Assembly (NCBI RefSeq): GCF_019636075.1
Contig: NZ_JAHBYG010000002.1
Coordinates: forward strand, 124,001 to 188,000
Origin: Ferrovibrio sp.
GTDB taxonomy: Bacteria > Pseudomonadota > Alphaproteobacteria > Ferrovibrionales > Ferrovibrionaceae
Direction: 5' to 3'
Length of the DNA stretch: 64,000 bases
Shown: piece by piece, positions 18,479-26,754 of the stretch
Layout: the number at the start of each line of letters is the position of its first letter
Numbering within the stretch: the stretch's first letter is position 1
The notes under the pieces: generated by a model
Seen by the model: the letters and a program-made list of their open reading frames with translations, nothing else
Databases searched by the model: none
Told to the model about the DNA's origin: nothing
Made by a program: the position numbers and the translations under genes

Positions 18479-19765
18479 TCAGAGGCTGGAAAGCGCAGCA
18501 GTGAGATCGGCGAGGATATCGTCGATATGCTCGATGCCGATGGATAGCCGCACATAGCCGGGCGTGACACCGCTTTGTGCCTGTTCTTCAACGGTCAGCT
18601 GGCTATGGGTGGTGGAGGCCGGATGGATGGCCAGGCTGCGGGCATCGCCGATATTCGCCACGTGATAGAACAGTTTCAGGGCGTCGATGAATGTGCGGCC
18701 GGCTTGCAGGCCACCCTTGAGTTCGAAGCCCAGCAGACCGCCATAACCGCCCTTGAGATACGTATCGGCACGTTTGCGACTTTCGCCGCTTTGCAGGCCG
18801 GGATAGATCACCTTGGCGACGGCAGGATGCTTGCTCAGGAATTCGGCAACGGCAGCGGCATTGCGGCTATGCTCGCGGATGCGCAGCGGCAGGGTTTCCA
18901 GGCCCTGGATGATCTGGAAGCCATTGAACGGGCTGAGCGCCGCACCAAGATCGCGCAGCAGGGTTACGCGCGCCTTGATGATATAGGCCACCGGGCCGAT
19001 CGGCTTCACGGCTTCGGTCCATACTGCGCCATGATAGCTGGGATCGGGCTGATTCAGCAAAGGCTGACGTGCGGGATGCGCCGCCCAGTCGAAATTTCCG
19101 CCATCCACGATGATCCCGCCGATCGAGGTGCCATGGCCGCCGATATATTTGGTGGTGGAATACACCACCACGGCAGCGCCATGGGCGAGGGGCTTCGCCA
19201 GGATCGGTGCAGCCGTGTTATCCACGATCAGCGGAATGCCCAAGGGACGGCCGATGGCAGCCACTTCGGCGATGGGGAAAACCGATAGCTTGGGGTTGGG
19301 CAGGGTTTCGGCGTAATAGGCCCGCGTGCGCGCATCGGTGGCGCGGCGGAAATTTTCCGGGTCTGCGGGATCGACGAAGCGCACTTCGATGCCCTGCTGC
19401 TTCAGCGTATTGGCAAACAGATTCCAGGTGCCGCCATAGAGATCGGTGGAACTCACCACGTTGTCGCCGGCCACAGCCAGGTTCTGCAACGCAAGTGCCG
19501 AGGCTGCCTGGCCGGATGCAACGGCAAGCGCGGCGGCACCGCCCTCCAGAGCCGTGATGCGCTGTTCCAGCACGTCCAGCGTGGGATTCATGATGCGGGT
19601 GTAGATATTGCCGAATTCCTTCAGCGCAAACAGATTGGCAGCGTGGTCGGCATCGCGGAATTGATACGATGTGGTTTGATAGATCGGCACCGCTACGGCG
19701 CCGGTGGTTGGGTCGGCGCGATAGCCGGCATGCAATGCAATGGTTTCCGGATGACTGAAGGTCAT
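18479..19765 (-). CDS. metY: O-acetylhomoserine sulfhydrylase (PLP enzyme)
   Basis: 428 aa, usual length for MetY. Converts O-acetyl-homoserine and sulfide (or methanethiol) to homocysteine (or methionine). The PLP lysine is K206 in YSTTKYIGGHG and the ring-facing Asp is D182 in VDNTAAPIL. Start at 19765 follows GGGAGGAG; the longer frame from 19828 has none. It could also be O-succinylhomoserine-specific, but the length and the GNIYTRIMNPT segment fit MetY. Convergent with the PRISE gene (1 bp between stops). The 146-bp leader holds a possible RNA fold. Confidence 0.9.
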   Translation of the reverse strand: MTFSHPETIALHAGYRADPTTGAVAVPIYQTTSYQFRDADHAANLFALKEFGNIYTRIMNPTLDVLEQRITALEGGAAALAVASGQAASALALQNLAVAGDNVVSSTDLYGGTWNLFANTLKQQGIEVRFVDPADPENFRRATDARTRAYYAETLPNPKLSVFPIAEVAAIGRPLGIPLIVDNTAAPILAKPLAHGAAVVVYSTTKYIGGHGTSIGGIIVDGGNFDWAAHPARQPLLNQPDPSYHGAVWTEAVKPIGPVAYIIKARVTLLRDLGAALSPFNGFQIIQGLETLPLRIREHSRNAAAVAEFLSKHPAVAKVIYPGLQSGESRKRADTYLKGGYGGLLGFELKGGLQAGRTFIDALKLFYHVANIGDARSLAIHPASTTHSQLTVEEQAQSGVTPGYVRLSIGIEHIDDILADLTAALSSL

Positions 19766-19804
19766 TTCGAGACTCCTCCCTTGAACAGGTATTTCGCCTG
19801 CATA

Positions 19805-19860
19805 TTTGCTCTGGCCGGCAGGTCGCACAAGTTTGGGCGGAGCAAAATTTATTCGTGCGA
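19805..19860 (-). promoter_or_regulatory. Possible pseudoknot in the metY leader
   Basis: On the minus strand, TCGCAC (19860-19855) pairs with GTGCGA (19828-19823), extendable by two pairs. The loop contains TTTGCTC (19846-19840), complementary to GAGCAAA (19811-19805) downstream, giving an H-type pseudoknot about 25 nt before the ribosome site. The architecture recalls SAM-II riboswitches, but the conserved SAM-II core bases are not recognisable, and a 7-base match is not rare by chance in 145 bp. Confidence 0.25.
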
Positions 19861-19911
19861 AACTTTATCGGTTTTATAGCTTGGCAAGTCTGGGCGAAAA
19901 TACAGGGGCAA

Positions 19912-20904
19912 TCATGCGCCTGTAGCGCGAATATGGTTGTCCCAAGCAATTGGCAGATTGCGGCGCCGACCATCGGGCAGGATCATATCGCCGCGCCCGC
20001 CGCTGAACAGAAATCCGCCTTGCAGCGGCGCGGCGCCGCAGATATCGGGCATATACAGGCTGCTGCCATCGGGGTGATGCACAGCCAGCCCGCCATGGGG
20101 CGAGGTGATATAAAGGCCATCGCTCCCAGTCGCCAACGATCCGCAATAGCCGCGCAGATCGCCCTGCGCCTTGCCAAGCGGCTGCCATTCGAGATCGTCG
20201 CCGCGCCAGAAAACCAACAGCGGAATCCCCGGATCGGCATTGCCGCGATCCTGCGCGCCGACGGCCACGCGACCATCACTCAACACTGCCATATGGCGCA
20301 GGCTCAGCCGCCTCAATTCGTCGGGTACTGCGCGCAGGCTGAGAATTTCGCCATTGGCAATACCCATCAGAATGAGACTGGATTTATCCAGTGCATCGCC
20401 GCCATTGGCCACCGCCAGCTGGCCATCCAGCAGCAGCAATTCGTGGGGATCGACCCCTTCGGTAGGCCATAATGCGATCCGCTTGCCGGTTTGCGCTTCC
20501 AGCACGGCGATACAGCCCAGGCCATCGGCATCGCTGGCCGTGGCGGCAATGCGATGCTCATCCAGAAAGATGGCGTGGCCGCCAAAGGCCAGATCCTGGC
20601 TGGGCCAGAGTGCGGTTGCGCCGGTTTGCAGATCAAGCCGCAGCAGCCAGTGATCGGGCCGCCGCGCAGCCAGCACGGCGCTTTTACCATCGGGCGCGAT
20701 GCCCATGCCATGGCCGCGACCGGGAAGTGCATGGCGCCAGAGCGGCGTGCCAGCGGCATCCAGGCCGAACAGCGCATCGCCCGTTACATCGGCGCCGCAG
20801 GTAAGCAGAGCGGCTTTGGCTTGCTGGGCCGCAAAAGCCATGCGCGATGCAAATGGCAGGGCAATAGCTGCCCCCAGCAGGCCGCGCCGACTGATCCGCG
20901 TCAT
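19912..20904 (-). CDS. DUF1513 periplasmic beta-propeller protein (Tat-exported)
   Basis: 330 aa from the ATG at 20904, 1 nt after the upstream imelysin stop; in-frame ATGs at 20916 and 20925 are alternatives. The N-terminus MTRISRRGLLGAAIALPFAS is a twin-arginine signal. The rest has repeated short strands of propeller type and the DUF1513 landmarks HPDGSSLYMPDICGAAP and DVTGDALFGLD. Function unknown; the family is regularly the last gene of imelysin/di-haem oxidoreductase iron clusters, as here. Confidence 0.82.
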   Translation of the reverse strand: MTRISRRGLLGAAIALPFASRMAFAAQQAKAALLTCGADVTGDALFGLDAAGTPLWRHALPGRGHGMGIAPDGKSAVLAARRPDHWLLRLDLQTGATALWPSQDLAFGGHAIFLDEHRIAATASDADGLGCIAVLEAQTGKRIALWPTEGVDPHELLLLDGQLAVANGGDALDKSSLILMGIANGEILSLRAVPDELRRLSLRHMAVLSDGRVAVGAQDRGNADPGIPLLVFWRGDDLEWQPLGKAQGDLRGYCGSLATGSDGLYITSPHGGLAVHHPDGSSLYMPDICGAAPLQGGFLFSGGRGDMILPDGRRRNLPIAWDNHIRATGA

Positions 20905-20905
20905 G

Positions 20906-21928
20906 TCAGTCGCCATCCAGCGCATTGAAGCCCACTGGAATTTCCAATGTAGGCGCCAGCTTTTCAGCCAGCATGGATTTCACCGCAAGTAGATCGGCGC
21001 GGAGCTTTTCAAGGCCAGGCCGGGCAGAGGGGTCGGCTAGCGCATCTTCAAGATGCAATGCGGCGGTGCGGCTTGCCAGATCATCGAACCGCTTGCTCAG
21101 ATCGGCTGCCAGAGCGCGATCCGGCACTTTGGCGGCCATGGCGGCAAACAATTCGCGCGCTGCGGCGATATTGGCGGCGATGGCGGCGCCAGACATGCCG
21201 CTGCGCCAATATTCGGCAGCCATCGGCTTCTGTTCGCGCAGGGATTTTCCCATCGGTCGATTGAGCTTGTGATCGGCTACAAGCTCCACTGCCGCGTGCA
21301 GTGCCTTGAACAGATCAAGCGTGGCCTCTTCAGGCCCGGCATAAACCACCAGATCACCCTTGGCTGCCACGAATTGTTGGGCGTAATTGCGGCCCTTGCC
21401 CCAATCGTCGTTGATATCCTTGGCCATGCCGGCAAGGTTTTCGGTTGCCGCCTGCAGCCATTGGCAACGGAAGGCATCGTCTTCCAGTTTAGCGGTTTCC
21501 TTGCCATCGAACAGCACGCGTTCCAGCGCGCCCATGCCCTGCACGGCGATGCTGCCGGCATGGAAATCGGGCAGCTTGCCGGAGGCGAATAATTCGTTCA
21601 TCTGGCGCGGAATGCTGTTGCGCGGATCGGGCCAATAGGCGAAGCGCTGATAGCGATTGAACAGCAGCACCGGGCCAAAGCGCAGATGTTGCACGCCCTG
21701 CCAGGCCAGCATTGCCTGCTGCCAGCCCCTGCGCAAAGCCTCGCGCTCGCCGCAGCCGGGCTTGGCGGCATCGGCGAAGGCACGCGTGGTGCTTTGCAAC
21801 TTGGCCAGGCGCGGCAGGATATGCGCCTGCACGGCCTCGCTATTGATGGCGCGATAATCCGGCGCGGCGTGCACAGCCTGGGTATAACAAAGGCTGGCCA
21901 GCAGCAGGGCGAACAGCATCTTGCGCAT
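20906..21928 (-). CDS. Imelysin-family periplasmic protein, second copy
   Basis: 340 aa with a Sec signal peptide (MRKMLFALLLASLCYTQAVHA). Helical imelysin (peptidase M75-like) fold, thought to bind iron or haem in the periplasm and lacking proven protease activity. The family motif GxHxxE appears as GMGALE at 131-136, so the histidine is replaced by glycine while the glutamate stays; the first paralogue (23310-24578) keeps it. One-base overlap with the di-haem protein gene upstream. Confidence 0.85.
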   Translation of the reverse strand: MRKMLFALLLASLCYTQAVHAAPDYRAINSEAVQAHILPRLAKLQSTTRAFADAAKPGCGEREALRRGWQQAMLAWQGVQHLRFGPVLLFNRYQRFAYWPDPRNSIPRQMNELFASGKLPDFHAGSIAVQGMGALERVLFDGKETAKLEDDAFRCQWLQAATENLAGMAKDINDDWGKGRNYAQQFVAAKGDLVVYAGPEEATLDLFKALHAAVELVADHKLNRPMGKSLREQKPMAAEYWRSGMSGAAIAANIAAARELFAAMAAKVPDRALAADLSKRFDDLASRTAALHLEDALADPSARPGLEKLRADLLAVKSMLAEKLAPTLEIPVGFNALDGD

Positions 21929-23313
21929 TACAGCGACTCCAGAAATGCCAGTAGGGCTTCGCGGTCTGATCCGGATAGCGCGATTACACGGTCGCGTGCC
22001 TTGGCTGCCTCGCCGCCATGCCAGAGAACGGCCTCCAGAATGCCATCGGCGCGGCCATCATGCAGCAGGTAGAAATGGTCATTCACCCGCCGTGTCAGGC
22101 CTAGGCCCCAAAGCGGCTGGGTGCGCCACACTCTTCCCAGCGGCGAGGATCCGTCCAAGCCGTTGGGGTCTGCCAGATCGTCGCCCATATCGTGCAGCAG
22201 CATGTCGGTATAGGGCCAGATGGTCTGGCCCGAAAGCTCGGGGAAGCTGTCGCTCCGGCCGGTGACGTGTTTGGGCGTGTGGCAAGCGGCGCAACCGATA
22301 TCGTTGAACAGCTTCTGGCCTTGGCGCACTGCCGGTGCGGCAATGCCCTCGCGCGCCGGCACCGCCAGATGATGGGCATAGAATACCGTGAGATCGAACA
22401 GCTTCTGCGGCACTTCCGGTTCATTGCCTTCCGAACCATGCGGGGCCTCGCGGCAGGTTTTCTGTGCCGGCGTGCAATCGCCATAATCCTCCGGGAAGAT
22501 CGGCGTGGAAAGCCCCATATCGTTCTTGAATGCGGTGGCGGTCTGGTCCGCCACAGAGGCTGTACCGGTCTTCCAGCCGAAACGGCCAAGCTTCATGGCG
22601 CCGCCTTCCGATGGGCTGGGCACGCGGCGGAAGCGGCCGCGTATGCCATCGCCGTTCAGATCCTCGGGATCGGCGCGCGCCATGATATCGGCTTCAGGAA
22701 TCAACTCCAGCAAGCCCATGCCGATCATCGGCGGTGCGATACGCGGCGCTATGGTTGTGGTGCGATCAAACGGGCCATAACCGGGATCGACCAGCTTGTA
22801 ATGCGGTTTGCGCAGCGTCACCACCATGCCATCGGTCAGGGTTATCGGGCGCAACTCATGGGTGGTTTCCACATTGGCTTCGGCGGCATGGCCCTGGGTG
22901 CCGAAGGTTTGCAGCTGATGGCCATAAACCGGATCGGCCGAGCCATCGGCGCGCGCCAGGGCGAAGAGCAACGAGGATGGGGTTTCACCGGCAGCAGGCG
23001 GCCGACCGCGTCCATCCTTCAAATGGCAGGCCTGGCAAGCGCGTGCGTTGAACAGCGGGCCCAATCCATCGGAACTCTTGGTGGAGGAGGGCGCTGCCAC
23101 CCAGAGCTTGCGGAACACGCCATCGCCGACCTTGAAATCGAGTTGCTTGTCGAATGGCAGATTGCCGGAAGGATTGGAAAAGGCGCTGCGGTTGCGTGGG
23201 CCTTTGCTGGTGGCGGCACCGCCGGGCTTGTCCTCGCCGGTATCGGAGAGGCTGTTGCCCGCAAGCGCGACGCCAAGGGCCAGAAGCGTACTGAACAGAA
23301 AAAAGCGGTTCAC
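21928..23313 (-). CDS. Di-haem oxidoreductase (DUF1111, DHOR family) c-type cytochrome
   Basis: 461 aa exported protein (signal MNRFFLFSTLLALGVALAG). Two haem c sites: C93-QA-C96-H97 and C341-AA-C344-H345. The family (often labelled thiol oxidoreductase) is related to MauG/cytochrome c peroxidases; its role is unsettled, and oxidation of Fe(II) or re-oxidation of imelysin-bound iron is a proposal only. Starts at GTG overlapping the upstream stop (GTGA), so it is coupled to the first imelysin. Confidence 0.87.
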   Translation of the reverse strand: MNRFFLFSTLLALGVALAGNSLSDTGEDKPGGAATSKGPRNRSAFSNPSGNLPFDKQLDFKVGDGVFRKLWVAAPSSTKSSDGLGPLFNARACQACHLKDGRGRPPAAGETPSSLLFALARADGSADPVYGHQLQTFGTQGHAAEANVETTHELRPITLTDGMVVTLRKPHYKLVDPGYGPFDRTTTIAPRIAPPMIGMGLLELIPEADIMARADPEDLNGDGIRGRFRRVPSPSEGGAMKLGRFGWKTGTASVADQTATAFKNDMGLSTPIFPEDYGDCTPAQKTCREAPHGSEGNEPEVPQKLFDLTVFYAHHLAVPAREGIAAPAVRQGQKLFNDIGCAACHTPKHVTGRSDSFPELSGQTIWPYTDMLLHDMGDDLADPNGLDGSSPLGRVWRTQPLWGLGLTRRVNDHFYLLHDGRADGILEAVLWHGGEAAKARDRVIALSGSDREALLAFLESL

Positions 23314-24578
23314 TTTTTACCAACCTTGTCAGGTGAATCCAGGCTGTCGGACCCCTCGAAGGCGACCTTGCCGAGTTGCAGCGCCGCGCTGATACGCTCC
23401 AGCGTGCGGGTTTGATCGATCAGGGCTGCGATGGCGCCCTCCAGTACGGCAGCGCCTTCGGCATTGCCCTCGGCCAGCATCTGATCGTAACGCTCCACGG
23501 TTTCGGCACGCTGCTTCACCTTGCCCATGGCAGCCAACGAGGCATCAAGCTTGCCGCGCATTTCGCTATCCAGTGCCGACGCCTTTTCGGCCACCAACGC
23601 CGTCAGCCCCGGGCCGCTGATCTTGCCATACCGCCCGAGATAGATCGCCTGCATGCCCACTACATTGTAGTAATGCGAATTGTGAGTGTTGTCTGAGAAG
23701 CAATCATGCTCTTCCTCGGGATCATGCAGCAGCAGGCCCAGCTTCATGCGTTCGCCTGCCAATTCGCCATAGGCCAGGCTGCCCAGGCCGGTAACCATGG
23801 TGGCAATGCCGGCATTGGGATCGGCCAGCAGATGCTTGCGCGCTTCGCCTTGCGGGCCCCATTGCCCAGCCATCCAGGCCAGATCGTCCACCAGCAATTG
23901 CGTGGCCACCAGCAGATAGGCGGCGCGGCGGTCGCAATTGCCATTGGTGCAGGCGGCGCCCTTGGCATAATCGGTCCAGGGCCGGTTGCCGGCGCCGGGG
24001 CCGGTGCCGTTCAGATCCTGGCCCCAGAGCAGAAACTCCACGGCGTGATAGCCGGTGGCCACATTGGCTTCCACGCCGCCCACTTCCTGCAGGCCACGCA
24101 GCGTGCGCCAGGTGATGCGGCTGGTATCCACCTTGCGGCCGCCGATTTCCAGTTTGGTATTGGCGATGATGTTGGCGCCGTACCACGGATTGGCATCCGA
24201 GCTTTCGCCGTATTTTTCGCTGTCGACGTAATCGATCAGGCCTTCATCCAGTGGCCAGGCATTCACCCGGCCTTCCCATTCATCCACGATCGGATTGCCG
24301 AAGCGATACACCTCGGTTTGCTGATAGGGCACGCGGGCTGCAATCCAGGCGTCGCGCGCGGCGATCAGGTTCTGCTCGGATGGCTTGGCGGTCAGGGTTT
24401 CCACCTTGCGCAGCAGATGCCGTGCACTGCGCAGCGCATCGCCATACATTGCCTGGGCGATGTCGCTATAGGTATTCAGCACGGCTTCAGGGGTGGCGGC
24501 GCGGGCTGGGAGGCTGGCCAGAGCCAGGCTGGCGGAAACGAACAGGGCGGCGATCAGCGGCTTGAACACGGCTGGCAT
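23310..24578 (-). CDS. Imelysin-family periplasmic iron-uptake protein (IrpA-like)
   Basis: About 422 aa. Signal peptide VFKPLIAALFVSASLALASL with AXA before ATPEA. The iron-binding GxHxxE motif is intact: G176-Y-H178-A-V-E181 in a context typical of IrpA-like imelysins (YHAVEFLLWGQDLNGTG). Start placed at 24578; a GTG at 24569 is equally possible because CCGAGG touches the ATG but is 9 nt from the GTG. First gene of the four-gene cluster and behind a Fur-like palindrome, so iron-repressed uptake is inferred. Confidence 0.88.
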   Translation of the reverse strand: MPAVFKPLIAALFVSASLALASLPARAATPEAVLNTYSDIAQAMYGDALRSARHLLRKVETLTAKPSEQNLIAARDAWIAARVPYQQTEVYRFGNPIVDEWEGRVNAWPLDEGLIDYVDSEKYGESSDANPWYGANIIANTKLEIGGRKVDTSRITWRTLRGLQEVGGVEANVATGYHAVEFLLWGQDLNGTGPGAGNRPWTDYAKGAACTNGNCDRRAAYLLVATQLLVDDLAWMAGQWGPQGEARKHLLADPNAGIATMVTGLGSLAYGELAGERMKLGLLLHDPEEEHDCFSDNTHNSHYYNVVGMQAIYLGRYGKISGPGLTALVAEKASALDSEMRGKLDASLAAMGKVKQRAETVERYDQMLAEGNAEGAAVLEGAIAALIDQTRTLERISAALQLGKVAFEGSDSLDSPDKVGKK

Positions 24579-24618
24579 CCTCGGCAAGGCGGTGGATGGG
24601 GCAATTTTTTGCGACTGC

Positions 24619-24637
24619 CTATCAATATTAATGATAG
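24619..24637. promoter_or_regulatory. Fur-like operator upstream of the imelysin operon
   Basis: 19-bp palindrome CTATCAATATTAATGATAG with eight of nine base pairs matched, 41 bp before the imelysin start. Size and AT-rich ATGATA/TATCA halves recall the 19-bp Fur box, although it is not the canonical GATAATGATAATCATTATC. An iron regulator fits the genes it precedes. Confidence 0.55.
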
Positions 24638-24721
24638 CAGGGCAGGGCAAGCCCCCGCCTATTGGGTAAGACGTTTTGCCGCGCCGGATTTACCGGGTTT
24701 CGGGAAAATATTTTTTGGCGG

Positions 24722-25486
24722 TTAATCGGTATGTTCGATGCTGAGCACCACATGATCGGCGGCAAAGGCGGCGCGCACGAACTCGATCGGCCGGCCTTGG
24801 GGGTCGATATTCACCGTCTCGCTTTGCAGGGTGGCGCGGCTGCGCGGCAATTGCAGCAGGCGTGCCTCCGCGGCATTGAGCAGGCGCGCGCTCACGCGGG
24901 TGGAGCGGCGGCGATAATCGGCTACGCCGCCGGCCGCCAGCGCGGCCGTGATGGTGCCATGGCGGCGAAACAATTCCGGCATATTGGGAAAGCGCTCGGC
25001 GGGAAAGTAACGCTGGCTTACGCTGATGCGCTTGCCATCGGCGCGGTTCAGGGTTTCCAGCTGCCAAAGCTCGGCGCCGAGCGGCAGACCCAGGGCGCGG
25101 GCAATCTCGGCCGGTGCCTTCACGCGCTCGGCTGAGATCAGTTCGCGCAAGGCGGTTTTCTGCTTGGTTTGCAGGTTTTCGGTGAAGCGCGTGCGCGGGC
25201 CCAGGGCATAATCCAGCATGTTGTCGGCCACGAACATGCCGCGGCCCTGCTCGATACGGATCAGGCCCAGCTGACCCAGCCGCGCCATTGCCTGGCGCAC
25301 CGTGTGGCGGTTCACGCCGAAGCGTTCGGAAAGCAGTTTTTCGGTGGGCAAACGTTCGCCCGGACCGATTTCGCCGGCACGGATTTCACGCTCCAGCCTG
25401 CTGGCCACCTGGCGCCAGATCGCCATGCCATTACCGCGTTCGATCCCAGGCCCGCGTTCGATAATTCCGCCAGAGTCCGTGCCCAT
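24722..25486 (-). CDS. phnF: GntR-family (HutC/UTRA) phosphonate regulator PhnF
   Basis: 254 aa. N-terminal winged helix-turn-helix (about 20-90; GERLPTEKLLSERFGVNRHT) and C-terminal UTRA ligand domain (about 110-250). Divergent from phnG with the 122-bp gap holding a HutC-type operator. The length, UTRA domain and position match PhnF regulators of C-P lyase operons, which repress until phosphonate or phosphate starvation signals arrive. The effector is not known. Confidence 0.88.
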   Translation of the reverse strand: MGTDSGGIIERGPGIERGNGMAIWRQVASRLEREIRAGEIGPGERLPTEKLLSERFGVNRHTVRQAMARLGQLGLIRIEQGRGMFVADNMLDYALGPRTRFTENLQTKQKTALRELISAERVKAPAEIARALGLPLGAELWQLETLNRADGKRISVSQRYFPAERFPNMPELFRRHGTITAALAAGGVADYRRRSTRVSARLLNAAEARLLQLPRSRATLQSETVNIDPQGRPIEFVRAAFAADHVVLSIEHTD

Positions 25487-25506
25487 GTCTCAGATCCGCA
25501 ATGCCG

Positions 25507-25524
25507 CTGTCATAAAAACTTCGC
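25507..25524 (+). promoter_or_regulatory. Candidate Pho box before phnG
   Basis: CTGTCATAAAA (25507-25517) is a perfect first half and linker of the PhoB consensus CTGTCATA(A/T)A(A/T)CTGTCA(C/T); the second half ACTTCGC is poor. PhoB control of phosphonate genes is well established in other proteobacteria, so the site is plausible though half-degenerate. Confidence 0.45.
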
Positions 25525-25570
25525 GCTGACATGGCTTGATAACGCAGCCACACATCGCTAACGATATAGA

Positions 25571-25593
25571 TGTCTAGACAAATTTAGACAAAT
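25571..25593. promoter_or_regulatory. PhnF operator: palindrome plus 10-bp-spaced direct repeat
   Basis: TGTCTAGACA (25571-25580) is a perfect palindrome whose core GTCTAGAC fits the HutC-subfamily GntR consensus GTnTAnAC. TAGACAAAT occurs at 25575-25583 and again at 25585-25593, exactly one helical turn apart, giving a second half-site. It lies 16 bp before the phnG start codon, so bound PhnF would block initiation of the phn operon. Confidence 0.65.
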
Positions 25594-25608
25594 GCGCAAG
25601 AGGTCTGT

Positions 25609-26115
25609 GTGTCGCCCATCGCTCAAACGGAAACACTGTCTGCTGGCCAGGCTGCGGGCCAGGCTGCTGGCCAGGCCGCGCGCAAGCGGCGTCTGGCTCT
25701 GTTGGCACGCGCTGAGCGCGCCCGGCTGGAAACGGCATGGGCCGAACTGCCGCAGCGCCCTGGCTATCGCATGCTCAAACCAGCCGAAACCGGCCTGGTG
25801 ATGCTGCGGGGGCGGGCCGGCGGCGTGGGGCAGCGCTTCAATCTGGGCGAAATGACGGTGAGCCGCTGCGTGGTGGTGCTGGACGATGAAGGCGCCAGTA
25901 TGGGCGTTGGCTATGTGCAGGGGCGCGACCGGCGCAAGGCGGAACTGGTGGCCTTGTTCGATGCCTTGGCGCAACAGGACCATCATGCAGCGCAGATTGA
26001 ACGCGATCTGTTGGCCCCTTTGGAACAGCACTTGAATCGGCAGCGCGCGGTTCGTGCCGCCAAGGTTGCGGCCACCAAGGTGGATTTTTTCACCATGGTG
26101 CGTGGCGAGGATTGA
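25609..26115 (+). CDS. phnG: C-P lyase core subunit PhnG
   Basis: 168 aa, slightly longer than the roughly 150 aa of E. coli PhnG because of a 12-residue N-terminal GQAAGQAAGQAA stretch. PhnG is part of the PhnGHIJ core that forms ribose 1-methylphosphonate triphosphate and cleaves the C-P bond. Typical segments: MLKPAETGLVMLRGRAGGVG, RFNLGEMTVSRCVV, GYVQGRDRRKAEL. GTG start with AGAGG 5 nt upstream. First gene of the phnGHIJKLM operon. Confidence 0.95.
   Translation: MSPIAQTETLSAGQAAGQAAGQAARKRRLALLARAERARLETAWAELPQRPGYRMLKPAETGLVMLRGRAGGVGQRFNLGEMTVSRCVVVLDDEGASMGVGYVQGRDRRKAELVALFDALAQQDHHAAQIERDLLAPLEQHLNRQRAVRAAKVAATKVDFFTMVRGED
25645..25680 (+). repeat. Three 12-bp tandem repeats inside phnG
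   Basis: GGCCAGGCTGCG, GGCCAGGCTGCT, GGCCAGGCCGCG at 25645-25680, in frame and coding GQAA three times. Low-complexity N-terminal extension; copy number could vary by slippage without a frameshift. Confidence 0.8.
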
Positions 26116-26123
26116 GAGGCCGT

Positions 26124-26753
26124 ATGAACCAGCTTTCATCCCGATCTCAGGATTTACCTATATCTCAGGCGCCGGCCCCTGGCTTCGCCGATCCGGTGAG
26201 CGACAGCCAGCAGGGGTTTCGCGCCTTGCTGGATGCCTTGGCGCATCCTGGCTGCATCGTCACTTTAGCTGCTGCATGCGGCCGGCCGGAGGCTCTGGAT
26301 GCGGCACCGGCTGCCGCTTTGCTTACCCTGGCGGATTACGATACGCCGGTCTGGCTCGGGCCTGGGCTGGATGACGCGGCAATAGCTACCTGGCTGCGTT
26401 TTCATACCGGCGCCCCGCTGGTTGCCGATTCCGCGCGTGCTGCCATCGTGTTGCTCAAAGCCGATGCGCTGCCCGATCTGCAGGCTTTTTCGCTTGGCAG
26501 CGATATCGCGCCCGAACAAGGCGCAACCTTGCTGATCCAGGTGCCCGATCTGACCGACGAAACTGCAATCGTGGCGCGCGGGCCGGGGATATTGGGCGAG
26601 ATCGGTTTGCCCAGCTGCGGCCTGACGGATGCCTTCTGGCAGCAGCGCGCAGCGCTGAACGATGCCTTTCCACGCGGGCTGGATATCTATTTCTGCGCAG
26701 GCGATGCGATGCTCGGTCTGCCGCGCAGCAGCCATATCGGCATGAGGGCATAA
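26124..26753 (+). CDS. phnH: C-P lyase core subunit PhnH
   Basis: 209 aa from the ATG at 26124 with GAGAGG just upstream (the frame also opens at a TTG at 26112). PhnH is a PLP-transferase-fold subunit of the core complex without its own catalytic site. Family segments: GFADPVSDSQQGFRALLDAL near the start, and GPGI-G-C-GLT-FW and FPRGLDIYFCAGDAMLGLPR at the end. Confidence 0.94.
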   Translation: MNQLSSRSQDLPISQAPAPGFADPVSDSQQGFRALLDALAHPGCIVTLAAACGRPEALDAAPAAALLTLADYDTPVWLGPGLDDAAIATWLRFHTGAPLVADSARAAIVLLKADALPDLQAFSLGSDIAPEQGATLLIQVPDLTDETAIVARGPGILGEIGLPSCGLTDAFWQQRAALNDAFPRGLDIYFCAGDAMLGLPRSSHIGMRA

Positions 26754-26754
26754 C

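Noticed and set aside
19911-19960. SAM-II riboswitch sensed from CTTGCCAAGCTATAAAA upstream of metY
   Set aside because: The first stem would need a 57-nt loop reaching into the neighbouring gene, unlike the compact SAM-II fold.
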